Below, piece after piece: positions 1 through 12,920 of a stretch of DNA of 64,000 bases (position 1 is its first letter; every line of letters starts with the position of its first letter). The notes below the pieces were generated by a model. That model saw nothing but the letters and a program-made list of their open reading frames with translations. It was not told where the DNA came from and did no database searches. This stretch comes from Pseudoips prasinana. Lineage: Eukaryota > Arthropoda > Insecta > Lepidoptera > Nolidae. The stretch spans positions 25,146,001-25,210,000 of the forward strand of contig OX621255.1 of assembly GCA_951640165.1 (NCBI GenBank). The letters are read 5' to 3'. The position numbers and the translations under genes were made by a program.

Positions 1-92
1 TCTGGTGTTGCGAGTGTCCATGGTGCGGCGGTGATCACTTACAGGTGACCCACTTGCTTGTTTGCCATCCTACTATATAAGAAAAAATTGTA
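1..92 (+). repeat. 3' part of an abundant lepidopteran interspersed repeat
   Basis: The text around 'GGCGGTGATCACTTAC' and the following A-rich end recurs at 12375-12640 and 42836-42968 in this window. It is cut by the window start. I know it as a very common repeat of moth and butterfly genomes but do not assign it to a named family. Confidence 0.6.
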
Positions 93-117
93 GGTACAGA
101 TAATATACAGGCAGAAT

Positions 118-716
118 TTTTCGTTTATAAGTTTTTCAACGACAAAACCTTTTCACGACGACAACGTTTTGCCGACAGAACGATTAATGCATGTGTGAAT
201 TGACGAGAGAACCTTTTCAATTATGAAAGTTTTGCCGACAGCACGTTTAATTCATTAGTGAAACGACGACACAACCTTTCCACTATGAATGGTTTGATGA
301 GAGCGTGATTAATTCATGAGTGAATTGACGCCAGCACCTTACCACTACGAACGTTTTGTCGACTGAACGATTAATTCATTTGTGAATTGACTAGAGAACC
401 TTTTCAATTATGAACGTTTTGCCGACAGCACGATTAATTCATTAGTGAAACGACGACAGAACCTTTCCATTACGAACGTTTTGATGAGAGAGCGATTAAT
501 TCATGAGTGAATTGACGCTAGAACCTTACCACTACGACCGTTTTGTCGACAGAACGATTAATTCATGTGTGAATTGACGAGAGAACCTTTTCAATTATGA
601 ACGTTTTGCCGACAGCACGATTAATTCATTAGTAAAACGATGGCAGAACCTTTTCACTACGACCGTTTTGCCGAAAGTACGATTAATTCATGAGTGAATC
701 GATGACAGAGTTTTCA
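118..716. repeat. ~61-63 bp minisatellite with a three-unit higher-order pattern
   Basis: About ten units, each holding 'CGTTTTGCCGAC', 'GATTAATTCAT' and 'GAACCTTTTCA' variants. Three unit types alternate (sub-motifs GACGAGAGAACC, ACGACGACAGAACC and GACGCTAGAACC or close variants), so a ~185-bp super-unit repeats. No gene is seen in it. Confidence 0.85.
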
Positions 717-826
717 ATTTTGCACTAATAGTCATAGCCATGATTTTATTATTTCCGGCTAGCTTATCATTTAACTAATTACATATATGATGATTCAAAA
801 TTAAATTCACAATAATGTTAGTATTA

Positions 827-985
827 TAATAGTAATTATAGACACTTGATATCAAATCAGGATTCGATATTAAAGATAAGATTTCTTGATACTATAGAAT
901 GATTCATCGGCAAGTCTTATTTAGGCATAGTGACTAAACTACTAGTGACTAATCTAAAGATTATTTTTTAAAACAACACTTGTCA
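827..985 (+). repeat. Direct duplication, copy 1 (partner 1634-1765)
   Basis: The stretch beginning TAGTAATTATAGACACTT and running through 'GGATTCGATATTAAAGATAAG' variants is repeated about 0.8 kb downstream. Both copies continue into related 'AAGACAAC' SINE-like sequence. It suggests a local segmental duplication or two copies of one unnamed repeat. Confidence 0.65.
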
Positions 986-1130
986 CGGGGTACTTTCCAA
1001 ACATATGATTGACGGATACAAGCATACCCAGACTCAGAACAACTACTGAACCCGTGTCACTAAGTGGCGAGGCAATTATCTTGCGCCACAACTGCAGTGG
1101 AATTTATACTATGCTTCGTTAAGTAAGAAG
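960..1130 (-). repeat. tRNA-related SINE fragment (SINE3 family)
   Basis: It resembles 7235-7335, 42422-42612 and 43628-43830: a 'GGGGTACTTT(A/C)CAAACATAT' body, then 'CCAGACTCAGAACAACTA', then a degenerate head. Internal promoter boxes are poorly preserved here. Confidence 0.5.
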
Positions 1131-1162
1131 TTAGATTCTAGTAGCTTTTGATAAAAATTATA

Positions 1163-1640
1163 TCCTGGGACATTATTTACACACGCTCATCTGATGCCAA
1201 ATCAAACAGAGCTTGTACCATGGAAACCACATACTGATATACTACAATATATACAAATTTTCATTTGTTAATACATACTTATATACATAACCCAGATTCA
1301 GGAGAAATACAAATACAAATGTTCATGCATACAAATATCTGTCCTGGGTGGGATCCACGATCTCCGGTGTGCCAACCACGCCAACAGGGGCTCTACCGGC
1401 TAAGTCGCCGAACAACATTTTAGTGAATGGCGTTCAAAAAATAAAGGTTAAAAATGACTTAATCAATTGTTAAATCGGCTTCAACGTTAGCAATCGATTC
1501 CGGACCATTTATGACGTCACATGTGGTCATGGAAGCCAATTTAACGATTGATTAAGTCATTTTTAACCTTTATTTATTTGAACGCCATTCACGAAAACGA
1601 TGTTCGGCGACTTAGCCGTTAGAGCCCCAGGTCCGTCATA
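1163..1640 (-). mobile_element. tRNA-derived SINE2, minus strand, split by a MITE
   Basis: Read on the minus strand it has a tRNA-like head (GTTGGCGTGG, then a degenerate B box), 'ACAGATATTTGT', and a tail ending 'TAATGTCCCAGGATA'. The same family occurs at 5998-6270, 9074-9579, 16588-16714 with 24980-25171, and 42690-42830. The head is interrupted at 1389-1626 by a GGCTCTACC MITE. Confidence 0.75.
1389..1626. mobile_element. 238-bp near-palindromic MITE with GGCTCTACCGGC ends (copy A)
   Basis: The arms are inverted: GGCTCTACCGGCTAAGTCGC on the left and its complement on the right, meeting near TTTATGACGTCACATG. The flanks are ACAGG and CCAGG, a probable 5-bp target duplication with one difference. 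Sister copies are at 9269-9506 and 34225-34457. No coding capacity. Confidence 0.8.
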
Positions 1641-1765
1641 GTAATTATAGACACTTAATATCAAAGCAGGATTCGATATTAAAGATAAGATTTCGTGATA
1701 TTAAAGAAGGATTCATCAACAATGCTTATTTAGGCACAGAATGAATAGAAATATTTTTTAAGACA
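1634..1765 (+). repeat. Direct duplication, copy 2 (partner 827-985)
   Basis: Same sequence as 827-985 with a few substitutions. See that entry. Confidence 0.6.
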
Positions 1766-1834
1766 ACGTCCGCACTAGGTAAATCAATCCTTGTATCATT
1801 TTGTATCATGGTACTTTACAACCATATTATATGT

Positions 1835-2063
1835 GACGGTCACCATAGCCTAGTTGGTAGTGCTCCTGCCTACGAAGCTGGTGATCCTGGGTTCGAATCC
1901 CGGTAAGTGCAAATATTTGTGTGATTAGACTATGTATATATGTATTTATCTATCTATATAAGTATGTATATCGTCGCCTGGTACCCATAGTACAAGCTTT
2001 GCTTAGTTTGGGGCTAGGATGATCTGTGTGACATTGTCCCCAGATATTATTATTATATTATTG
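1835..2063 (+). mobile_element. tRNA-derived SINE1, full length
   Basis: The head GACGGTCACCATAGCCTAG holds an A-box-like stretch, and GGTTCGAATCC is a B box, so an internal RNA polymerase III promoter is expected. The body runs through ATTTGTGTGATTAG and 'GTTTGGGGCTAGGATGATC' and ends in an (ATT)n tail. Other copies: 2851-2975, 15031-15274, 36716-36975, 41721-41987, 59900-60150 and 61261-61405. Confidence 0.85.
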
Positions 2064-2569
2064 ACGAACCCGAGCCAGAAAGTGGCCAGGCGATTATCTA
2101 CTGCAGCGACATTATACTCTTCTTCGTTAAATAAGAAGTTAGATTCTAGAAAGAAAGAAAGAATATAGATTTATTAGACACAAGGTAGGCACATCAGTAT
2201 AAATTAAGTAATAGGGGTACAACATACAGAAGAATACATAAAAAAATTGATACAATTAGTACATTTTTCTATAATCCATAATTTTACGCACCTATTCGAT
2301 GTGGTACCCATACTAAGCACCTTGGTGACTAAAAAGCCACAGTTCAGCATTCTGCCACAGATGACTGTAGCGCTGATATTTAACTGTGGCCAAAAAAAAT
2401 TCTAGTAGCCTATGTTTATTTATTCTACGGTCCAACGAACTAACAGCGTTAAGTAATATTTTCTTGTTTACAGATCCAGTATTAACGCACCGCACGACGA
2501 GTTAGGTGGCTTGCCAGTTTAGTTTTTAACCTCTGTTGGACCAGTTTATACATACAATTAAAGTGCAAA

Positions 2570-2651
2570 ATGACGACGGTCGACAATTATGTTGGTGTTA
2601 AATATAAACTCAAGTCTTCGGAGAATTTTGAGGAGTATCTGAAGTTTATTG
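2570..2651 (+). CDS. FABP-A exon 1
   Basis: 82 nt from ATG, encoding 27 residues plus the first base of a Gly codon. The donor is G|GTGAGT at 2652. The phase-1 break after 'KFI' matches FABP-B exon 1. Confidence 0.88.
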
Positions 2652-5600
2652 GTGAGTTGTTTTTTTTAAATATATTTATGTTTAAAGTTAGTAGATATAG
2701 CGACGACAAGTAGGTACCTACGTAAAAGACTTTACTTTTGTTTATGGCTAGCCTGTTAGTCCGACCGGCTAGCCATAAACAAAAGTAAAGTAGTTGGCTA
2801 AGTCTAGAGTTCGATCTTAACCCAGGACGAATCTTTGTACGATGAGCATGATTATTTGTTCTCTCTCTCTGGAGCCTTGACCATCGGTAGCATGGACCTT
2901 GCTCCCGTTGCCGATTGGACCTCTATTTTTATATTTATATTTATGATCTGTGTGACACTGTCCCTAGATATTATTATTATTATTATATATTTTTTGTAAC
3001 TATATATTTATAAATATATGAAATAAGAAAGACACGAAATAAATAAAATAATATATTATCATCATATCAGCCGAAAGACGTCCACTGCTGGACAAAGGCC
3101 TCCCCCAAAGGTCTCCACAACTGCCGGTGTTGCGCTATCCGCATCCAGCGATTTCCAGCGACCCTCACAAGATCATCGGTCCATCTTGTAGGGGGCCTGT
3201 CCACGCTGCGTCTTCCAGTTCGCGGTCGCCACTCAAGAACCTTTCTGCCCCAGCGGCCGTCGGCTCTACGAGCTATGTGCCCTACCCACTGTTCTGGGAC
3301 ATTATTTACACAGGGCCATCTGATTCCATACTAAGCAGAGCTTGTACTATGGAAAACAGATAACTGATATATATAAACTTTATAAATTATAGTGTTTACT
3401 AAAGAAAAGTATATGTAGATATACTTTTCTTTAGTAAACACTATAATTTATAAAGTTTAACACGAGTAAAACCGCGGGGCACTTCTAGTATTTCAATAAA
3501 TCCGAAAATCCGATAAGATTTATCTGAAGTTACTTTCTAAATCTAAAATCCGATAAATATTTGTTTATCTGCGGGAGAGTATCTTCAGATAAACGTTAAT
3601 CCAAGATTTTATGTAAGTAGGTACTTATTTATATCTAAATCCCAGTATTTACGTTTATCTCCCGGTTTGTTTACAAGTAACCATCGAAACTATTTCAATC
3701 AAAATTCGCAATAGTGACGACCTGTCAAATGTACTGTGTGTACTTGACACATAAATAAATATAATAATAAATATCTTAAGACAACTTACACACTACCATA
3801 TACATACACATACTGACATACACATGTGCGACAAGCACAAAGTTTACACAAGTTCCAGCAAAGTTTAAAGGATTACTGATACTGATACTACCTATCACTA
3901 TAGGATATATTGATAGAACAAGTAGGTAATATTGTAATATGTAAGTTTCTATCTATTATAGATATGTATATAGTATACTAGCTGTGCCCCGCGGTTTTAC
4001 CCGCGTTAAATATTTATAAATTATTTTCTCTCCCGTATGTGATAGCGTGATAATATGTAGCCTATATGTTGACCCGACCTCTTCGTAATATTCATGCAAA
4101 ATTTGAAGTAAATCCATGCAATACTTTTTGAGTTTAGCCCGGACATACATACAGACAAACATTCTAAAAACTATGTTTTTGGCTTCGATATCGATTGTAG
4201 ATCACGCCCCTAGTACCCTTTTTAAAAAATATTCAATGTACAGTTTTAACTTTCCTATGATTTTATTATATGTATAGATATGTATAGATATACAAGGCTC
4301 TTGTACTGAGTACTTGTACGGGTACTGTTAACAAAGTTTTTGTACACCGTTAACTGCCCTCTTAAATAATCCCTATTATTGTCCATTCTTTGGTTGTCTG
4401 GAATAGATCACATTTTAGTGATAAGACCGCCAATTGTATACTTTTAAATTATGTGCTCCTGTCCTGTATGATTTTGATATTGGTGTTCAGTAAAGAGTTA
4501 ATCTATCTATCTATCTACAACATGTAACGTAATTAACGCACACCCTCAAACACCCCAATTAGAATATTATGTTGTAATCATAATACATACACTGAATTTT
4601 TAATTTAACATGTATATGCATTGTTATTTACTAAATTAGTTTCTTGGAATAAAGTTAATTTTTCTTTATTTTGTATTAAATGATGGAATTTGTATGAATA
4701 CAAATAAAACTTCGATTAAATAAGTCTTATTACTTTGACTTACGGTCCATTTCAATTGGTTTTGACTGTACAGGGTTGATATGACAATAATTACCGTAGT
4801 TTTAATTATTTTGGAATAAAAAGTTACCTATATTAAAAATGATATAAATTGATTCAGTAAACGATTCTGAACAAACTAGTTTCAGGAAGTGCCTTAATTA
4901 CATTACATGTTGTATATATAATCCTAAACTAGGCAAAGCCTGTACTACGGCAACCAGACAACTGATACACATACTTATATATTTCTAAATAACTACATAC
5001 TATAGATAAATCACACTCAGACACAGAACAAATAAATCGAGCTCATCACACAAAGATTTGTCACGGGTGGGAATCGAACTCACAACCTCTGGCTAAGCAG
5101 TCAGTATTACAAACTACTAGACTAAGCCAGCCTCATATCATTAACATCGCTAATTAACTTGTCAATGTAGATTTTTCCGGTTTTCTTTGTTCTTTGCTAA
5201 GATAGGAAACAAAGTATTTAATCGATATATGTACAATGAATAAATAAACGTATTTACCGGAAAACGCAACGTGGGCAGACCCCCTATTAGATAGCACGGT
5301 GATCTCATGAGGGTTACTTGCTCGGAGCATTAAATATCTGGGGTTACTTGAAACTACGGTGTAACGTAGAACCGGCAGTTGTTGAGGAATTTGAAGAAGG
5401 CATCTGGACATCTTACAGCGGATATTATGGTGATGATTATACAATGTTTAAACGAATCAATTTATGTATCTACACAAAAATTATGACGAATTTTTGATGT
5501 GAAACATCTATAGCCGCACGTAAAACAGATTTCTGGCGTGGCGACGCATGCCGTGACGCATTATTTTATCATTATGACATATTTAGTTCCTATCACAATA

Positions 5601-8600
5601 TGTTCTTTTCTGCATATTACTTTTACAAAATAATGTCGATGTTTCACATCTGCCAGGCGTCCCGTGACGGCTCACATTTTTTTCATTTCTTTTCTTTTAA
5701 AGACATCACCGTAGTTCATTAATCCCTGCGTCGCGGTTTACTTAACAAACATAATTTACGGACTCAAAGTACCTACATAACCAGTGGGGCTACTAACTTG
5801 CTATTGACTAAAATGGATAAGTTAACTAATAGGTACCTACATAATTGTTCAACTCGGACGAAGTTGAGCAAAAATAACTTTTTCAACTTAGGAGAAGCGT
5901 CGGTAGGCCCTCTAGAAGATGGATGATATAGGAATCCTCTGGTTGCGGGTAGAACAAGACTGGCAGTTGTCTTATCTTTGAGTGAGGTCTACGTTCAGTA
6001 TGCTGACGGGCCTGTTGGCGTGTTTGGCAAAAGCTTGCTTTTCACGCCGGAGGTCGTGGATTCGAATCCCACCGGGACAGATATTTGTGTGCATGAACAT
6101 ATCGGTTTGTCCTAAGTCTGGGTGTAATTATCTATATAAATATGTATTTACAAAATAAAAGTAGTATATGTAGTATATCAGTTATCTGGTTTCCATATTA
6201 CAAGCTCTGCTTAGTTTGGGATCAGATAGCCATGTGTAAATAATGTCCCAGGATATTATTATTATAACTATATTAATGAGGATTATGATACAAAGTATGC
6301 AAATTATTATTCCTATACTAAATGATGAATCATTTGCTGGCAGCTGGATAAAATCATTATGCCCACCTGGCTTGTCTATGAAAAAACCATCAAGCGAGCA
6401 GTTAATGTAATTATGTAAATATTTAAATGTACTTAATTATGTGAATTGATTAATGCTGTTATGTAAATGGACGTAATTAAATGTACATAAAATACTAAAT
6501 AGTAATAAAATATATACAGGATGGAAATAGGATACATTTGGATCGCTTTAGTGATACCTATGTAAGTAGAGACGCCAGCACATCAAGCTACCCCAATCTG
6601 TCAAATTCCCCCAATTGAAAGTGAACCTTATGCTTTTGTGATAAAGTTGAAAATCTATAAAATAAATTTGACAGATTGGTGTAGCTGGATGTGCTGGCGT
6701 CTGTACTTATAAATCAAATTCTTTGCGCAAAAATTCAACAGTCTCTCATGTGAAATGAAAAATCAACTGTAAGTTAATGTAAAAAAGTGTATTTTGGTGT
6801 ACCATCTGTAAAATTCACACTTAATGAAGATAATAAGTATTTATTAGTATGATTCGTACTCCATTACGTTGGCTGAACGGATTTGGATAAAAGGAATGGA
6901 TATAACGTATAGCTTGAATGAATACTTAGATCCCGTGCCTCGGAAAGCACGTAAAGCTGCCGGTACTGTACCTGACCTCTATCCGGTCGTGTCGCTAGTC
7001 GTCCCATCGGATCATGAGAGTATGGAATAGAAAGTGCCCCTGTGTTTGCGCACACACTTGTGCACTATAATATGTCCTGCGCAATTGGCTAATCTTAATT
7101 GAGAATGGCCGCCGTGGCCGAAATTCGGCCCGGAAGACATTATCATCAGATTCATTTATATTGTTATGCATGGTCATCACATGGTTTTCTGAACTAATAT
7201 TATTAAAAGAAAATATTAGAATTTTTGTAGATACCTACTTTTTTTTAAGACAACGCCCACACTGGTGTATCTAATCCCTGTGTCGCGGGGTAGGTACTTT
7301 ACAAACAAATAATTGACGAACACTAATTACATCCACCCATGTTTGCTAGATACATAAAAAACTACATGCGGGTAGTTTTTTATGTATCTCGGGCGGTTTT
7401 CTATTTTCACAGAAATTAGAGATCCCTACGAAAATTTCAATAATGTACAGACGCCAGCACATCCAGCTAATCCAATCTGTCAAATTTATTTTATAAATTT
7501 TCATCCTTATCACATAAGCACAAGGTTCACTTTCAATTGGGGAAATTTGTCAGATTGGGGTAGCTTGATGTGCTGGCGTCTGCACTTGTGTTATAATAAT
7601 ATACGTTAGCTATAACTATTATCCATAAAGACGTTATTACGACGCGCTGCAAAAAAAGGTAATCGAACCCACGACCTATGGCGTTAAAGTATTTACCAAT
7701 CACGCAAATCGGCCCCCCTCCTTAAGTTACCTTATATATTTAAGTAATATGAATGAAATGAAATTTTATTCAGCACTTGGGTATTAACATATACTTGTAC
7801 TTGTCAAGGTCACAATGCAGTACATAAACATAGTGAATAGTAAAAAGTTACAAAAAAAAAATTAATTTGTCCGTCCGTGCGGTTTGTTTTATCGCATATA
7901 TTTACTGAAATCCTTAAATAAATAACAATTTACTCATCTATTATTTTGAAATTTAGTTCTACTATAATAAAATGAAAGAATGGAAGACTAAAGCAAAAAG
8001 ACGAAATTCTAAATGAGGGTGTGATCACATGCACGGGATCACCGAAGTATGTTATGTCTTGTTTATGTTTAACTACTATAGTAAAGACGCAATAACGGTT
8101 TTTTGTTCAAATTAGTCAATCAAGACGCGTAAAATCAAAAGATGATGACATTCAAATTAAGTATGTTATTAATGATTAATGATTAGATGATGTTATTTAT
8201 GTAAATAAAACCAGACTGTTTAAGTAAATATTTTTGTGAAGTATGATTCGTGATTTAAAACAACGAGTAGGTAAGATATAATCATTGCTTAAGTCAACTC
8301 TTAGCAAACTATTTTTAGTACTGTAGATTCAGAAATGATGCGTGCTAAAAAAGGATTCCTACTGAGTTTTCTGGCAGTGTTTCTCAGTAGCTGCCACGTC
8401 ATGAACTGCACGGTAGGGTAATAAAATATGACGATTCCACATAAATGTAAATTTTTTACGGAATAAATGATTTTGACTTTGACTTGCTTATCGTATGGGC
8501 AGTGGTTACTCTACTGTCAGAGTAGGAACGACAGCTTAACGTGCCCTCCGAAGCATGGAGCCGCTCATAAATTTAACCACTTAGGCGGTCACCCATCTAT

Positions 8601-11600
8601 GATGGACTGTTACTTAACCTCAACGATCGCTTATGCACCGGTGAGATTATCTAGCTTTGAGCGCCTGAGAAAAAGGAAATGATGGTGGTATTTTTTTTAT
8701 ACGCGTCGCCATATAGACAACAGTCTTATACCACAAACGCGGGATATATTATAGTGCAAGAGTGTGTGCGCAAATTCAGGTACACTCTGTATTCATAATA
8801 TGAGATCAGGCTCAGCGCTAACATATCTATTTAGATGCTCTCCGACGAACCGGCGCGCGCGGCGTCTGATAACGCCAACAAATAGTTGTAGCTTCATCAT
8901 ATACACAGTTATTAAGAGTACAATCAAATCGCTTGAGTATCAGACACAATAAAAGTACCAAAAAAGCTAAATTCTAACCGAAAAAGTTACTTTCCACATC
9001 CTTTAGGATAAGTTCCCTGAAGAGCCTAATTTTATGCCCTCTTAATACTCTTTACAAAGAAATAATATCCTTATAATAATAATAATATCCTGCAACATTA
9101 TTCACACACGGCCATCTGATCCCAAGCTAAGCAGAGCTTGTACTTGCAAACTAAATAACAGATATACTACATTTACTACATTTCTTTGGTAAATACATAC
9201 TCATATACATAATCACTCCCAGTCACAGGACAAACAGACATGTACATGCACGGAAATATTTGTCCTGGGGCTCTACCGGCTAAGTCGCCGAACATCGATT
9301 TCTAAAATGGCGTTCAAAGAAATAAAGGTTAAAAATGACTTAATCAATCGTTAAATCCGCTTCAACGTTGCAATCGATTCCGGACCATTTATGACGTCAC
9401 ATGTGCTCATGGAAGCCAATGTAACGATTGATTAAGACATTTTCAACCATTATTTATTTCAACGCCATTCAAGAAATCGATGTTCGGCGACTCAGCCGGT
9501 AGAGCCCCTGGGTGGGAATCGAAAACACGACCTGCGGTGTGAAAGGCAAGCATCTACCATCCACGCCAACTGGCCCGTCATAATAAGAAATATGTGCGGA
9601 CCTTGTGGTGGTTGTTGCGGTCCCTCCGGTGGTGCCTGCGGTGGGTGCTGCTGTCCCTGCATAACAATGTACACGTCCTGCACCAAGATTTGCTAGTGAG
9701 GATGTAGCGCTCTACCCGCAGACAAGCCATAGTCTCTGCGTTGGATAAGAGCGCATCTGATTTGACGTTTCTCTTGAAGAGTTCAAATACATACTGTTTC
9801 GTGGAAATAACTAACTATAAATAAGTTATAGCGTGTTCACAGTTATTTCAAGGTAACCTAGTGATGCCGATTAATCAGCAACGGAACATTGGACCGTACA
9901 AAAATTACCTCATCTGATTACATGAGGACTTTGTCCACAGGAAAGAACCGCTTGTTATTTGCCAGAGTTTGAAGGTTAATTAGCTGGAAATTACGATTAT
10001 AAATGTAGGTACTGGTGGTACTATTTTGTGATTGCGAAGGTCCACATACTCGTACATACATGTAAAAAGTATATACAGACGCCAGCACATCAAGCTACCC
10101 CAATCTGTCAAATTTCCCCAATTGAAATTCAACCTTGTGATTTAGAAATAAAGTTGAAAATCTATAATAGAAATTTGACAGATTGGGGTAACTTGATGTG
10201 CTGGCGTCTGTACCTATGTCCTGGACTTTGACGGCCTAGTTCTGTTTTTTTTTCTTTCCTTTAAAATGCAACACTGGCATTAGGGAAATTATTGTCCTGT
10301 TTGCGGAGTACTACGGTCAAAACACATTAGAAAGGTTTTTAAGAGACGGTGAGAAATTTAACCGCTTATCCCATCTATAGTCTGGCCGCGTGTCAATGTG
10401 CTTAACCAAGTATTATTTATTTCATTTAATATTATTTCGTAGTTTCTGGACGATATATACCTACAGTATTTTCTGTTTAACAAAGCGTATACAATTAAAT
10501 AAGTGATGGTTAATGAAATTTAAATAATTTGAAATTATAATCATAATTTAAATATTTACGTACCTACTCGTAAGTAATTATCCAAATGCTTTACGTATTT
10601 CTGCGTAAGTAGCTTTAAAAGAGTTATTTAATTTAAGAAATGAATAAAAGAACCGCATTTGAGTGGGTGGAACTTGCACATGAAGGGGTCCGTATTATCA
10701 AGAGATTGTAGTAATCTATTTTTGTTAACCCCCGACGCAAACAGCGGGGTGTTATAAGTTTGTCGTTGATGTCTGTCTGTGTGTGTGTCTGTCACAGACA
10801 TCGTAGCTCTCAAGCGGATGGACCGATTACCGCCTAAGTAGCCCATCGCCCAGAACCCTTATTTTTTTTTTTTGCCCGGGTGAAAATCCTGCATGGATGT
10901 CCTCCGCCTTGGGGGTTGCGGAAGTATCGTACGTTCTCGCGACCTCCGGCGCAGGTGTGAGATGGAACACCGGAGTGGTTTTTAGTCAGTAGGAGTCTGA
11001 CAGACCCCTCCGCCTCCCCCAAGGCGGAGGACATCCATGCAGGATTTTCCGCCCGGCAAAAAAAAATGGCTAGTGCTGGCCCACGTCTGCGGGCCTCCTC
11101 GCATTAGCGGGGGGAGTGAGGTGTTGAACTCCCCCCGCAACGTCTAAGAGGGGCGCGCGTGGAACACGTCGCGCCGCTACCTCGGATCCAGATGTGTAGT
11201 GGGCGACGGACGCCCCCGAGTCCGTCGCACCTGGACCCATTTAGGGGGGCTGGAAGAGGGCGTTGTCTCCCTCTCTCTTTCCGCAACTTCCTTCCGCGAG
11301 ATGAATCGCCCAGAACCCTAGTAGGTCCCCTTTTAGAGTATGTTGGACATGTGCTATGGAGATCTACCTACGGAATGATTACATAATACTACAGGGTTTT
11401 CCAATAACAGGCGTGATTTTGATACTCAAAGAAAAATGCAATTTTTTAATAATATCGATCGGATGTTTCTTGGAACGAAGTTTCTTATCGCGCGTTGTGA
11501 AAGGGGGCTAGACGGAAAAAAATCTTACGAAAAGTTGTCTCTCTCTCTCTCTCTCTATCTCTCTTATAGAAAGCAAGCCAGATATTTTCATTTCTATTTC

Positions 11601-12858
11601 GCATCGAACAGTGTGGTGTCGCGGCAATTATTTTTGTTGAGTGTATACAGGTTTTTTGTACATAATAAATAATAAGAAATAACTTCGTTCCATCCGGGTG
11701 TCCCTCGACACCACCCTTTTTTTCATTATAAAGAGGAAGGTATGCCGTTAATAGTAGAAAATAACAGCAGGAAAATTACCATTTTACACACAGAATTTTT
11801 CTTTGAAAAATAAAACCTATTATTGGAAAACCCTGTATAAAAGGTACTAACAAATATGTATATTGTAAACAAAATTAACAAAAACAACGGGAAAGCTTAG
11901 ACTTTAGGTAATATATACTAATTATATAATTAAACTTAAACGTATTTTAAATGTTGGGTACATCATGTTGAATTATTACGTTTGGAGAAAAGAATGTCTG
12001 GCCAGTTATAAAATGCGCAAATACGTGTGAATTGCGAAATCATATTTCGCATTTAAACAACACCTGTCACAGACGCGAGCACTGGATTAATTTTATAATA
12101 TTCTCTTTGGTTTCATTTCAACTCGCGGAATAAGTGGCGTGATGTAGGACCGGCGCTCAATCCTCGCCCTGCAGCTTTCATTGAAGGGCATAATGGATCT
12201 CCACCGTAGAAGTTGGATCCAGTTGCCATCCATGCCTGATTGTTTCGAGCCAGTGGAGTCTGGAGTCCCCCCAGTGGTTTCAAGGTGGCATCATGTTTCG
12301 CCTTTGTACTGCTGTCGCTCTGCCTTCAGAAAAATCAAATTTCAAGAGAGATAGGGCACAGCGTTCATTCACTCAAAGAGCAGCCCGACTGGGGAGGTAG
12401 CTCCACCTTACAGAAGACATTCTTTAATAATAACATTAATAACTTTAATGTTCTGTTTCTGCGTGTGAGTAAGGTCGCCAGAGCTCATTGGGGTGGGGGG
12501 GGAGGGTTAGCAACACTTGTTTGCTAACTCTTAAAGGCCGGCAACGCACCCGTGACACCTCTGGTGTTGCGTGTGTCCATGGGCGGCGGTGATCACTTAC
12601 CAGGTGACACGCTTGCTCGTTTGTCGCCCTATGACATAAAAAAAATCACTTAGTCGAAAGACCATAATTCCTTATCCGATGTCCCTGATCTTCACGGATC
12701 CACTCGTCTATTTCTGTCGTCGAGATTGTCGATGATTTCCGCACGGGCCAGATGCTGGCTGAAAATAAACTTTTAAAAATCTTAATGGATATTCAAATTT
12801 AAGATTAATCATAATCATTTATTCCGGTAAGTTGTTGAACTTGTCAAATATTAAATTT

Positions 12859-12920
<62 letters not shown>

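Noticed and set aside
1835..1912. Possible tRNA genes at the B-box sites (also 15031, 36900, 41930, 60090 and 61261)
   Set aside because: They do not fold as full cloverleaves and continue into a shared SINE body and (ATT)n tail, so they are SINE heads.
9492..9686. Minus-strand Pro/Gln-rich ORF (64 codons)
   Set aside because: It is the complement of the Cys/Gly-rich frame plus SINE head; Pro/Gln repeats are the expected antisense of Gly/Cys codons.
11104..11386. ORFs on both strands in GC-rich sequence
   Set aside because: Same reason: retroposon at 10860-11304.
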